From NCBI GenBank assembly GCA_963743285.1, contig CAVUPF010000004.1, positions 186,001 to 250,000 of the forward strand: a DNA stretch of 64,000 bases. Reading direction: 5' to 3'. Below, in pieces: positions 43,521 through 53,321 of this stretch (within the stretch, counting starts at the first letter, position 1; every line of letters starts with the position of its first letter). The DNA comes from CAVUPF01 sp963743285. Lineage in GTDB: Bacteria > Actinomycetota > Thermoleophilia > Solirubrobacterales > 70-9. Both the position numbers and the translations under genes were made by a program. The notes beneath the pieces were generated by a model. That model was not told the DNA's origin. It did no database searches and saw only the letters and a list, made by a program, of their open reading frames with translations.

Positions 43521-44164
43521 CGAAACAGGGCCTCGGGGACCAGCTCGGCGACGCGGTCCAATCCCAGCTCCTCACCGGCGTCCTCGACCTCGAAGGGGCC
43601 GATCGCGGTGCGACGAAGCGAGAAGCAGAAGGCGTCCTCCAGCGTCTCGAGCAGGGTTCGAACGTAGGTCCCGGCTGAGCACTCGATCTCATAGGTCGCG
43701 CTACTAGTGTCATGGCCGAGCAGCTCGGCTCGATAGACCTCGACATCGCGCAGCGGCGTCTCGACCGTCTCGCCGCGGTGCGCCTTTCGGTAGAGCCGCT
43801 CCCCCCCGACCCGCACCGCCGAGGTCATCGGGACCCGCTGGCGCACCGTGCCCGTAGGCAGCCGCAGCGATTCCGGCAAGCGCCCGGTCTCGGTCAACTC
43901 CCCGTCGGGATCGCCGCTGCTGGAGCGCCAGCCGAGGCGGGCCGTCGCCAGGTATGTCTTCGGCAGCCCGATCAGGTGGCGCTGTAGCTTCGTCGCCCGG
44001 CCGAGCAGCAGCACCAGCAGGCCGGTGGCGAACGGATCGAGCGTCCCCGCGTGGCCCACCCTGCACCCCCGCTCCCGTCGCACCCGCGCCACCACGTCGT
44101 GTGAGGTCATCCCAGCCTTCTTGTCGCAAAGCAGGACCGCGCCCGAGGGCTCACCGGCAGCCAT
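43517..44164 (-). CDS. truB: tRNA pseudouridine(55) synthase TruB (short form)
   Basis: A 215-residue TruB that isomerises U55 in the T loop. Catalytic Asp43 lies in GHAGTLDPFATG, and the KTYLATARLG and CSAGTYVRTL motifs are present. Most actinobacterial TruB proteins are near 290 residues; the C-terminal PUA-like domain is missing here, and the gene ends soon after LRRTAIGPFEVEDA. It lies between nrnA and ribF with overlaps or tiny gaps. Confidence 0.92.
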   Translation of the reverse strand: MAAGEPSGAVLLCDKKAGMTSHDVVARVRRERGCRVGHAGTLDPFATGLLVLLLGRATKLQRHLIGLPKTYLATARLGWRSSSGDPDGELTETGRLPESLRLPTGTVRQRVPMTSAVRVGGERLYRKAHRGETVETPLRDVEVYRAELLGHDTSSATYEIECSAGTYVRTLLETLEDAFCFSLRRTAIGPFEVEDAGEELGLDRVAELVPEALFR

Positions 44165-44166
44165 GC

Positions 44167-45174
44167 TCAGGAGCCGAGCTGGGTGGTCACCTCGTCGCAG
44201 AGGAAGGAGGCCAGCGCGGCGAGCTCGAGGTCGGTCGAGAACCCGGCCGCCCGCTTGTGGCCACCGCCGCCGTGCGTGCGGGCGATCGCCGAGACATCGA
44301 TGTCGCCCTCGCTGGAGCGCAGGCTGACCTTGCGAGCCGCCCGGCCTCGATCGCCGAGGTCGCGGATCACCGCCGCCACCTTGGCGCCCTCGATCGAGCG
44401 CAGGTGATCGACGACCCCCTCGGTCATCTCCTCGCCGGCCCCGGTGGCTTCATAGTCGGCGGCCGTTATGTAGGTGAGGACAAGGCGGCCGTCGCAGTGG
44501 CGCTGAATGCCCTCCAGCGCGCGAGCCACCAGCCGCAGCTTCTCCAGCGGCACGTGCTCGTAGAGGCGCCGGTAGGTGTCGTCGACCTCGACCCCGGCTT
44601 CGATCAGGTCGGCGGCGATCCGGTGGGTGCGAGCGTCGGTGTTCTCGTACATGAACTTGCCGGTATCGGTGACCAGCCCGACGTAGAGGGCCGAGGCCAT
44701 CTCCCTGGTGATCCGGGCCCCGAGCAGGACGGCCAGCCCGTAGACGATCTCCGCCGTGCATGAGGCCTCGGTGTCGACCAGGTTGAAATCGCCGAAGCGG
44801 GTGTTGTCGTGGTGGTGGTCGATGTTGATCACCTCGTTGCCTCCCGCGACGAGGAAGTCGAGCGGCATCCGGTCGATGTTGCCGCAGTCCAGGAAGACAA
44901 CCGCGCGGTCGGCGATGTCGGCGGGCGGCTCGTGGAATACCTCCTCCAGCGGCAAGAAGCGGTACTCGATCGGCAGCGGGAACTCCTTCGCCGCCATGAA
45001 CATCACCGAATCCTTGCCGAGCTGGGCGAGCAGGTGGTGCATGCCCAGCAGCGAGCCGAGGGCGTCGCCATCGGGGCCCTCGTGGGCGGTGAGCAGGAAG
45101 CGCTCGTGGGAGCGCAGCTCGGCGGCGACCAGCTCGATGTCGGTGGCCGCGAGGCCTACCGGCTCCCCCTTCAC
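44167..45174 (-). CDS. nrnA: DHH family phosphoesterase NrnA (oligoribonuclease / pAp phosphatase)
   Basis: A 335-residue DHH/DHHA1 protein that degrades nano-RNA to mononucleotides and may dephosphorylate pAp. The DHH domain shows HEGPDGDALGSLLG and NIDHHHDNTRFGD, and the DHHA1 domain ends with GGGGHKRAAGFS. The start overlaps the rbfA stop by ATGA. The rbfA-nrnA-truB-ribF order is typical of Gram-positive bacteria. Confidence 0.93.
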   Translation of the reverse strand: MKGEPVGLAATDIELVAAELRSHERFLLTAHEGPDGDALGSLLGMHHLLAQLGKDSVMFMAAKEFPLPIEYRFLPLEEVFHEPPADIADRAVVFLDCGNIDRMPLDFLVAGGNEVINIDHHHDNTRFGDFNLVDTEASCTAEIVYGLAVLLGARITREMASALYVGLVTDTGKFMYENTDARTHRIAADLIEAGVEVDDTYRRLYEHVPLEKLRLVARALEGIQRHCDGRLVLTYITAADYEATGAGEEMTEGVVDHLRSIEGAKVAAVIRDLGDRGRAARKVSLRSSEGDIDVSAIARTHGGGGHKRAAGFSTDLELAALASFLCDEVTTQLGS

Positions 45175-45509
45175 CCCCCCTCCTCCAGCAGCCGCGAGAT
45201 GCGCACGCCCTGCTCGATCGTCTCGTCATAGTGAAAGGCGACAGTCGGGGTGCGCTTCATCCTCGTTTCGGCGGCGATCTTGGCCTGAATCACGCCGCGC
45301 GATGAGCGCAGCCCGCTCAGCGTAGCCTCGCGCTCCTCCTCGCTGCCGAGCACGCTGACGTACACCTTGGCGGTGCGCAAATCGGGGCTGGTCTGAACCG
45401 ATGTCACGGTTACGAAGCCGATACGGGGATCGCTCAACTCACTGCCAATCGCCGCGCCGACCACCTCGCGAAGCACCTCGTTGATGCGCCGCATGCGAGC
45501 GGTGGCCAT
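45171..45509 (-). CDS. rbfA: Ribosome-binding factor A
   Basis: A 112-residue KH-fold protein for 30S maturation: RRINEVLREVVGAAIG, DPRIGFVTVTSVQTSPDLRTAKVYVSVLG and the end FHYDETIEQGVRISRLL are diagnostic. I start at ATG 45509, directly after the infB stop; the longer frame upstream lies inside infB. Confidence 0.94.
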   Translation of the reverse strand: MATARMRRINEVLREVVGAAIGSELSDPRIGFVTVTSVQTSPDLRTAKVYVSVLGSEEEREATLSGLRSSRGVIQAKIAAETRMKRTPTVAFHYDETIEQGVRISRLLEEGG

Positions 45510-45510
45510 C

Positions 45511-47706
<2,196 letters not shown>

Positions 47707-47711
47707 CCGCG

Positions 47712-49316
47712 CTACTCAGCCTCCTCGGCGACCGGCTCGGACTCCGGTTCGGCCCCATCGTCCCGCGGTGCGACTCCCTCGGCAGGCCCGACGATCGGGG
47801 CCTCGGCAGGCTCAGCCGGCTCCCCCGCGGGTGGCGCAGCTGGGGGAGCCGAGGAGGGCTCCTCCAGCTGCGCCCCATCCTCATCCGCAACCGGGCCGGC
47901 GCTCTCGGCCTCTGCGCCCCCAGCCGGGGGCTCCTCTGCCTGATCGACGAACTCCGCCGCGGCCCGCGCGACGATCTCGGAGACCTGGCCCTCGTCTGCG
48001 TCGGGGTCAGCGAGGAGCGCCAACTCGGCCTCGGCAACGGTCGCCAGGATCGCGACCTGGCTAGTTTCGAAGCGGGCGAGCGCCTGGTGCTGGGGCAGCC
48101 CGCAATAGGTGGAGCCGGGGACCGCGGCGTTCGGGCAGCGGCGGCCATTGGAGAGCACCGCCATGCAGCGTCCGTCGGACTGCTCCTCCCCCTCGTACTC
48201 GACCTCCTGATCTTCCTGGGAGAACTCGGTCTCGGACTTGATGTCGACCCGCCAGCCCGTCAGCCGGGCGGCGAGGCGGGCGTTCTGGCCGTCGCGGCCA
48301 ATCGCCAGCGAAAGCTGATCGTCGGGGACGATCACCGTTGCCTGGCGCTCCCCGTCGTCGACGATGACCTCGCGCACCCGGGCCGGCGAGAGCGCCTTGG
48401 CGACGAAACGAGCGGGCTCGTCGTTGTGGGGGATGATGTCGATCTTCTCGCCGCGCAGCTCGGAGACGACCATCCGCACGCGGGAGCCGCGCGGGCCAAC
48501 GCAGGCGCCGACCGGGTCGACGCCATCGGCGTGGGAGATGACCGCGATCTTCGAGCGGTAGCCCGGCTCGCGGGCGACACCGACGATCTCGACCAGCTTG
48601 TCGGCGATCTCTGGAACCTCCAGCTCGAACAGCTTCTTGATCAGCTCCGGGTTGCGCCGCGAGACGACGATCGCCGGGCCTTTGGTCGAGTCGGAGACAT
48701 CGGTGATCACCGCCTTGACCCGCATCCCGTGGTCGTAGCGCTCGTTGTAGACCTGCTCGGACTTGGGCAGCAGCGCCTCGACCCGCTCGCGCAACTGGAC
48801 CAGCGTGTAGCGCTTGTCGGACTGCTGGATGATCCCGGTGATCAGCTCGCCGACCCGGTCCTGATACTCGTCGTACATCATCTGTCGCTCGGCTTCGCGG
48901 ATCCGCTGGAGGATCACCTGCTTGGCGGTCTGCGCGGCGATCCGGCCGAAGTCGTCGGGGGTGACGTCGCGCGTCGTGATCTGGTCCTCATAGGGCGCGA
49001 TCATCTCCGGGTCCAGCTCCGGGTCCTCGGGCTCGCGCAGCTCCCCCGTCTCGGGATCGATCACCGACTCTTCCTCATCTTGAAGCTCGGCAGCCTCGGC
49101 CAGCAGCTTCTCCTCCAGCTCGGGAGGGAGAATCAGCTCAAAGACGCGGAAGTCACCGGTCTCGTGGTCGAGGTCGACGCGGGCGTATTTGGCCGCGCCG
49201 GGTGTTTTCTTGTAGGCCGAGAGGAGGGCGTCCTCAAGGGCGTCCATCAACTTCTCGGCGGAGATTCCCTTCTCCTGCTCGAGCGCCTTTACTGCTTCGA
49301 CGATCTCCTTGCTCAC
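47712..49316 (-). CDS. nusA: Transcription termination/antitermination factor NusA with a C-terminal Cys3-His extension
   Basis: A 534-residue NusA: N-terminal RNAP-binding domain (about 1-135), S1, then KH1 and KH2 (GACVGPRGSRVRMVVSEL, SLAIGRDGQNARLAARLTGW) ending near 365. The rest is unusual: a compact motif with Cys384, Cys394, Cys405 and His410 in the form C-x9-C-x10-C-x4-H, then 120 residues rich in Ala, Pro and Glu. The motif resembles small zinc-knuckle tails (GxRCxNxAxxGxxYCxxH). The start overlaps the rimP stop by ATGA. Confidence 0.94.
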   Translation of the reverse strand: MSKEIVEAVKALEQEKGISAEKLMDALEDALLSAYKKTPGAAKYARVDLDHETGDFRVFELILPPELEEKLLAEAAELQDEEESVIDPETGELREPEDPELDPEMIAPYEDQITTRDVTPDDFGRIAAQTAKQVILQRIREAERQMMYDEYQDRVGELITGIIQQSDKRYTLVQLRERVEALLPKSEQVYNERYDHGMRVKAVITDVSDSTKGPAIVVSRRNPELIKKLFELEVPEIADKLVEIVGVAREPGYRSKIAVISHADGVDPVGACVGPRGSRVRMVVSELRGEKIDIIPHNDEPARFVAKALSPARVREVIVDDGERQATVIVPDDQLSLAIGRDGQNARLAARLTGWRVDIKSETEFSQEDQEVEYEGEEQSDGRCMAVLSNGRRCPNAAVPGSTYCGLPQHQALARFETSQVAILATVAEAELALLADPDADEGQVSEIVARAAAEFVDQAEEPPAGGAEAESAGPVADEDGAQLEEPSSAPPAAPPAGEPAEPAEAPIVGPAEGVAPRDDGAEPESEPVAEEAE

Positions 49317-49573
49317 TGGAGCTGCTCCTTGGTCTCGGGAAAGCGACTGGCGCCGCGGTACTTGGGACCCGGCGAGGAAACCTCAAGCGAGTAGCCGGCC
49401 ATGAGGTGGCTGAGGCGCTTGGTCACGCGTTCGCAAAGCGCCAGGTCGACGCCGCCGGGGTGGTCGATGAAGATCCGCAGCGCATCGGTCCCGGGGCGCT
49501 CCAGGGCGACTAGATCGATCTCGGAATCGAGCTCGAAGAGCTGCTGTTGGATGTCATCTTTGATCTCTTGCAT
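49313..49573 (-). CDS. rimP: Ribosome maturation factor RimP, N-terminal domain only
   Basis: An 86-residue protein matching the N-terminal domain of RimP: FELDSEIDLVALERPG, LRIFIDHPGGVDLALCERVTKRLSHLM and SLEVSSPG. RimP is normally about 150 residues with a C-terminal SH3-like domain; here the frame stops 17 residues after SSPG in an ATGA overlap with nusA, and I find no continuation in another frame because nusA begins there. ATG 49573 begins the homology but has no ribosome site. It is preceded by a hairpin terminator. Confidence 0.8.
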   Translation of the reverse strand: MQEIKDDIQQQLFELDSEIDLVALERPGTDALRIFIDHPGGVDLALCERVTKRLSHLMAGYSLEVSSPGPKYRGASRFPETKEQLQ

Positions 49574-49588
49574 GGCTGGTTCGGGCCG

Positions 49589-49613
49589 AAAAAAAAGTGG
49601 GCCAGGCCCACTT
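49589..49613 (-). terminator. Intrinsic terminator in the rimP-nusA-infB leader (candidate attenuator)
   Basis: On the minus strand a 7-bp stem AAGTGGG/CCCACTT with a five-base loop runs into a T-tract of eight. It lies between a putative promoter (49648-49675) and the rimP ATG, only 15 bases before it. It either ends transcription from coaBC or attenuates the rimP operon. Confidence 0.75.
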
Positions 49614-49647
49614 CTCGACACCGGGTAGGACGTAAAAGCTTGGAGGC

Positions 49648-49675
49648 AGTATAGACGGGGACGACTTCGGGACAA
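49648..49675 (-). promoter_or_regulatory. Putative promoter of the rimP-nusA-infB operon
   Basis: TATACT (49648-49653) and TTGTCC (49670-49675) on the minus strand are separated by 16 bases. Transcription would begin near 49641 and run through the terminator at 49589-49613 before rimP. Confidence 0.5.
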
Positions 49676-49780
49676 GGCACTTGGCCGGCGGGTCCAGTCG
49701 GCTGAGGGGAGTGCGTCCCAAAGCGGCACTACACCTCAGCCCCGGGAGCTTGCGCGACCGGGCCCCAGGCCCTTGTCCCG
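49668..49780. other. Foldable segment, possible structured RNA, between coaBC and rimP
   Basis: A 10-bp perfect inverted repeat (49668-49677 with 49771-49780) encloses a hairpin of 8 bp (49700-49707 with 49734-49741) extended by 5 bp (49710-49714 with 49726-49730). The rest of the intergenic region shows no gene. It matches no RNA class I can recognise; tRNA, SRP RNA and 6C motifs were considered and do not fit. Confidence 0.4.
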
Positions 49781-49820
49781 CAGGCCCCGCGTGGCGGACA
49801 CACTCCTCCACTCAGCCGGA

Positions 49821-51068
49821 TCAGCGGCTGGGCAGGCCCGACGTTGCTCTGAGCTGGTCGACCCTCTCGAGGATCGTCTCGGCGATCGAGTCCTTCGAAG
49901 CCACAGGAACCGCGGTCTCAGAGCCCTTGTCGATCAAGGTGACCGCGTTTTGGTCGCTCTCGAAGCCGATCGAGGGATCCGAGACGTCGTTGAGGACCAT
50001 CAGGTCGGCCCCCTTGCGGGCGAGCTTCGAGCGGGCTCGGCCGACGCCCTCCCCGCCGTGCTCGGCGGCGAAGCCGACAATGGTCTGGTCCTCGGCGCGG
50101 GTGGCGGCCAGGGAGGCGAGGATGTCCTCGGTTTGCTGTAGGTGGAGGTCGAGGCCGCCGCGGCGCACCAGCTTGCTCTCCGAGACCTCGGAGGCCCGGA
50201 AGTCAGCGGGGGCTGCGGCCATCAGAAGGACCTGAGACGTCTTGAAGTGCCGATGGGCAGCCGTCGCCAGCTGGTCGGCGGTCTCCACGTCAATGCGGCG
50301 GACGCCGGGGGGGGCCGAGAGGGCGACGTTGGCCGCTATCAGGGTCACCTCTGCGCCACGACGGGCCGCGGCGGCGGCGAGAGCCAGGCCCATGCGACCG
50401 CTGGAGCGGTTGCCGATGAAGCGGACCGGGTCGATCGGCTCGCGGGTGCCACCGGCGGTTACCAGGACGTGGAGGCCGTCCCAGGGACGACTCCCGGCCG
50501 GCACGGCAGCCTCGACGCGGGCCAGCAGGTAGGCGGGGTCGGGCAGGCGGCCCTTACCGAACTCGCCGCGCGAGGCGAGCGGGCCCTCCTCCGGCTCGAT
50601 CACCGCGACGCCGCGCTCGCCCAGCGTCGCCAGGTTCGCCTGGGTCGCCGCATCGGCGTACATCCGGCCGTTCATCGCCGGGGCGAGGAGGCGCGGCGCG
50701 GCGCAGGCGAGGAAGGAAGTGGTGAGCATCGAGTCCGCGATCCCGGCGGCGAGCTTGGCGAGGGTGTTGGCGGAGGCTGGCGCGACCAGGTAGGCGTCGC
50801 AGTTCGCGGCCAGCTCGAGGTGGCCGATCGGGTCGTACTCGGGACGGGGGTCGCCGGGGAAGGAGCCGCGCAGCGGATCGCGCTCGAACTCCGAGGTCAG
50901 CACGGGCGCTCCGGTTATCCCCTCAAAGGAGGCGGCGCCGACGAAGCGGGTGGCGGCCTCGGTCATCACGACCCGCACCCCATGGCCGGCGACGGTGGCC
51001 AGGCGGGCGAGCTCAAGCGACTTGTAGGCGGCGATCCCGCCGCTCACGCCAAGCAGGACTCTGGCCAT
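49821..51068 (-). CDS. coaBC: Bifunctional phosphopantothenoylcysteine decarboxylase / synthetase
   Basis: A 415-residue coenzyme A biosynthesis protein. The N-terminal CoaC flavoprotein half has GVSGGIAAYKSLELARL and ASANTLAKLAAGIAD; PAMNGRMY marks the active-site Asn region. The CoaB half has VTAGGTREPIDPVRFIGNRSSGRMG and the NDVSDPSIGF lysine-free end. It lies 33 bases after rpoZ, the usual actinobacterial order. Confidence 0.94.
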   Translation of the reverse strand: MARVLLGVSGGIAAYKSLELARLATVAGHGVRVVMTEAATRFVGAASFEGITGAPVLTSEFERDPLRGSFPGDPRPEYDPIGHLELAANCDAYLVAPASANTLAKLAAGIADSMLTTSFLACAAPRLLAPAMNGRMYADAATQANLATLGERGVAVIEPEEGPLASRGEFGKGRLPDPAYLLARVEAAVPAGSRPWDGLHVLVTAGGTREPIDPVRFIGNRSSGRMGLALAAAAARRGAEVTLIAANVALSAPPGVRRIDVETADQLATAAHRHFKTSQVLLMAAAPADFRASEVSESKLVRRGGLDLHLQQTEDILASLAATRAEDQTIVGFAAEHGGEGVGRARSKLARKGADLMVLNDVSDPSIGFESDQNAVTLIDKGSETAVPVASKDSIAETILERVDQLRATSGLPSR

Positions 51069-51101
51069 CGTTCCTCCTAGTCGCGCCGGAGAGGCCGCTG
51101 C

Positions 51102-51335
51102 TCAGGCGCGGTACTCGTATTTGAGCTTGCCTTCGGCAAGCTCCTCGAGCGCCATCGAGAGGTAGTTCCTGTCGCGCGGTGTCTCGACCATCGGCGGTGG
51201 GTATTCGCCGAAGCTGCCCTCGCCGAGGTTGTGGAAGTAGCTGTTGATCTGGCGCGCCCGCTTCGCGGCGACGACGACCGCCGCGTAGTGGGAGTCCGTG
51301 TGCTCCAAGAGCTTGTCGACGCGTGGTTTGATCAT
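51102..51335 (-). CDS. rpoZ: DNA-directed RNA polymerase omega subunit
   Basis: A 77-residue omega subunit that helps assemble beta-prime. Motifs are VDKLLEHTDSHYAAVVVAAKRARQIN and ALEELAEGKLKYEY. The ATG overlaps the gmk stop by ATGA, so gmk and rpoZ are coupled. Confidence 0.93.
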   Translation of the reverse strand: MIKPRVDKLLEHTDSHYAAVVVAAKRARQINSYFHNLGEGSFGEYPPPMVETPRDRNYLSMALEELAEGKLKYEYRA

Positions 51336-51910
51336 CCGGCATCGGAGTGTAGTGGCAGGCCGAGCTCGGCGCGCACGATCTGCTCCAACTCCGCCGCGGC
51401 GCGGTCGAGGTCGTCGTTGATAACCCGGTGGCGAAACTCGTCCTGGGCGGCCAGCTCCTGCTTGGCGACGTCGAGTCGGGCGTCGATCGCCTCGGCCGAG
51501 TCGGTGCCGCGGGCGAGCAGGCGCTCGCGCAAGACGACCGGGTCAGGTGGGGCGATAAAGACCGGTACCGACTCGCGCATCGCGGCGCGCACCTGGCGGG
51601 CGCCCTGGACCTCGATCTCGAGCACCACCGAGCGTCCGGTCGAGAGCCGCTGCCCGACCTCGGAGCGCAGCGTTCCGTAGCGGTGGCCGCTGTAGGTGGC
51701 GAACTCGAGGAATTCTTCACCGCGGATGCGGCGGTCGAACTCAACGGGAGAGAGGAAGTGGTAGTCGCGACCGTCGACCTCGCCCTCGCGCGGCGCTCGG
51801 GTCGTCGCCGAAACCGAGAGCTCCAGATCCGGCACGCGGCCGAGCAGCCTGGAGATCAAGGTCCCCTTCCCGACGCCCGACGGGCCGGTGATGACAAAGA
51901 CTTTCGACAT
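51332..51910 (-). CDS. gmk: Guanylate kinase
   Basis: A 192-residue kinase converting GMP to GDP. The P-loop GPSGVGKG is at 9-16, with SATTRAPREGEVDGRDYHFLS and EFATYSGHRYGTLRSEV for GMP binding and EIEVQGARQVR. It is preceded by mihF with a 103-base gap that contains GC-rich repeats and a run of six T on the minus strand, but no clear gene. Confidence 0.95.
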   Translation of the reverse strand: MSKVFVITGPSGVGKGTLISRLLGRVPDLELSVSATTRAPREGEVDGRDYHFLSPVEFDRRIRGEEFLEFATYSGHRYGTLRSEVGQRLSTGRSVVLEIEVQGARQVRAAMRESVPVFIAPPDPVVLRERLLARGTDSAEAIDARLDVAKQELAAQDEFRHRVINDDLDRAAAELEQIVRAELGLPLHSDAG

Positions 51911-52013
51911 GAGACGGCCGTAAAAAACAAGCAGGTCGATCGGACGCAGGAGCGCGGCGCGCCCTGTGCACGCGGCGAGCTGCGACGCCGCGCCGCTCGA
52001 TCTGTCGCGACCG

Positions 52014-52346
52014 TCAGCGGCGAAGCTGGGAGACCAGCTCGGCGCGCTGGCGCTGGGAGAGCCCCCCGATCGTCTTCGAGGGGGAGATCCGGCACTGGTT
52101 GAGGATGCGGTTGGTCTTCACCCGGCCGTACTTCGGAACCGCCAGCAGCATGTCGAAGACCTTCGCGGTCAACACGTACTCGGGCGGGTCGAGCAGCAGG
52201 CCGTGGATGCCGGCGCGGCCCGCTTTGAGGTCCTTCTTCAGCTTGGCGCGGGCGGTCCGGATGTCATTAGCCCGCTTCAGCGCCTCCATCCTCTGGTCCA
52301 GCGACCGCTCGGGGGCCGCGGCTGAGGTCTTGACTGGGGTGGGCAT
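52014..52346 (-). CDS. mihF: Integration host factor, actinobacterial type (mIHF)
   Basis: A 110-residue nucleoid-associated protein. The core RAKLKKDLKAGRAGIHGLLLDPPEYVLTAKVFDMLLAVPKYGRVKTNRILNQCRISPSKTIGGLSQRQRAEL-type spacing is diagnostic, with the helix-two-turn-helix at the C-terminal half. It binds and bends DNA. I start at ATG 52346; upstream codons are non-homologous. A TTGCGC-16-TATACT promoter lies just upstream. It is placed before gmk, as in mycobacteria. Confidence 0.93.
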   Translation of the reverse strand: MPTPVKTSAAAPERSLDQRMEALKRANDIRTARAKLKKDLKAGRAGIHGLLLDPPEYVLTAKVFDMLLAVPKYGRVKTNRILNQCRISPSKTIGGLSQRQRAELVSQLRR

Positions 52347-52356
52347 GTGGGCGGCG

Positions 52357-52384
52357 AGTATAGCCGCGGCCAGATAGCGCGCAA
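52357..52384 (-). promoter_or_regulatory. Promoter of mihF
   Basis: TTGCGC (52379-52384) and TATACT (52357-52362) on the minus strand are spaced by 16 bases. The -10 ends ten bases before the ATG, giving a leader of about four bases. Confidence 0.55.
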
Positions 52385-52448
52385 GGCCTTCCTCCCCATT
52401 TCCGGACAAATTCAGCTCGACCTCTACTCGAGGTCGAGAATTGAGCGC

Positions 52449-53321
52449 TCACTCCAGCTGCTCGGTGAGTTCGGAGGAGAGCTCTTCGGCGACTCGGCGG
52501 CCGGCGAGGGGGTCCCTGAAGCTCTCGGTCCCGACCGCGACCACAGTCGCCCCGGCGGTGAGGAATTCGCGCGCGTCGGCGCCGCTGGAGATACCGCCCA
52601 TGCCGACGATCGGCAGATCCACGGCTGCCGCGACAGCGCGGACTTGGGCGATCGCGATCGGCCGCACCGCCGGGCCGGAGAGGCCCCCGTGGCCAGCCGC
52701 AATCCCAGGTCGCAGGGTAATCGGATCGATCGCGCTCGCCTTCAAAGTGTTGATCAGCGAGACCGCATCGGCCCCTCCCTGCTGGGCGGCAGCGGCGATC
52801 GCCGCCGGGTCGGCGACATTTGGCGTCAGCTTGACAATCAGGGGCTTCGCCGTGAGCGGGCGCAGCGACTCCAGAAGCGCCGCCGTCTCGGCCGGCTGCT
52901 CGCCGATGATCAGACCGGAGTGGACGTTGGGGCAGGAGACGTTGAGCTCGGTCGCAGCGACCTCCTGGCGCTCAGTGACCGCCGCCACGAGGCGCGAGAA
53001 ATCCTCCCGGCTCCTGCCCATCACCGAGACGATCAGCGGCACGGGAAGCTCGGCGAGCAGCGGTAGGTCCTCCGCCAGAAAACCGTCGAGCCCCTTATTG
53101 GGCAGCCCGATCGAGTTGATCATCCCGGCCGGCGTCTCCCAGATCCGCTGCGGCTCGTTCCCCTCCCGTGCCTCGGGCGTGATCGTCTTCGAGACAAACG
53201 CCGAGAACGGGAACTCCTCGAGCAGCGCGTCCCCGTAGACCCGCCGGGCGGCGATCGCGTCGAACGTCCCCGATGCGTTGATCACCGGGTGGCGGAGCTC
53301 GATGCCGCAGAGGTCAGGCAC
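52449..53321 (-). CDS. pyrD: Dihydroorotate dehydrogenase, class 1B catalytic subunit
   Basis: A 290-residue FMN TIM-barrel enzyme oxidising dihydroorotate to orotate. Base Cys130 lies in ELNVSCPNVHSG, with NKGLDGFL and MGGISSG/FMN loops near the C-terminus. A Cys base and the adjacent PyrK define class 1B, which uses NAD. It overlaps pyrK by eight bases and is the last gene of the operon before mihF. Confidence 0.94.
   Translation of the reverse strand: MPDLCGIELRHPVINASGTFDAIAARRVYGDALLEEFPFSAFVSKTITPEAREGNEPQRIWETPAGMINSIGLPNKGLDGFLAEDLPLLAELPVPLIVSVMGRSREDFSRLVAAVTERQEVAATELNVSCPNVHSGLIIGEQPAETAALLESLRPLTAKPLIVKLTPNVADPAAIAAAAQQGGADAVSLINTLKASAIDPITLRPGIAAGHGGLSGPAVRPIAIAQVRAVAAAVDLPIVGMGGISSGADAREFLTAGATVVAVGTESFRDPLAGRRVAEELSSELTEQLE

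Noticed and set aside
49668..49780. tRNA, SRP RNA or 6C RNA in the coaBC-rimP gap
   Set aside because: No T-arm, no GGAAGGAAGC-type SRP motif and no C6 loops; left as an unassigned foldable segment.
51911..52013. Six T on the minus strand (51921-51926) between mihF and gmk as a terminator
   Set aside because: The GC-rich stems nearby do not abut the T run, so a terminator cannot be supported.
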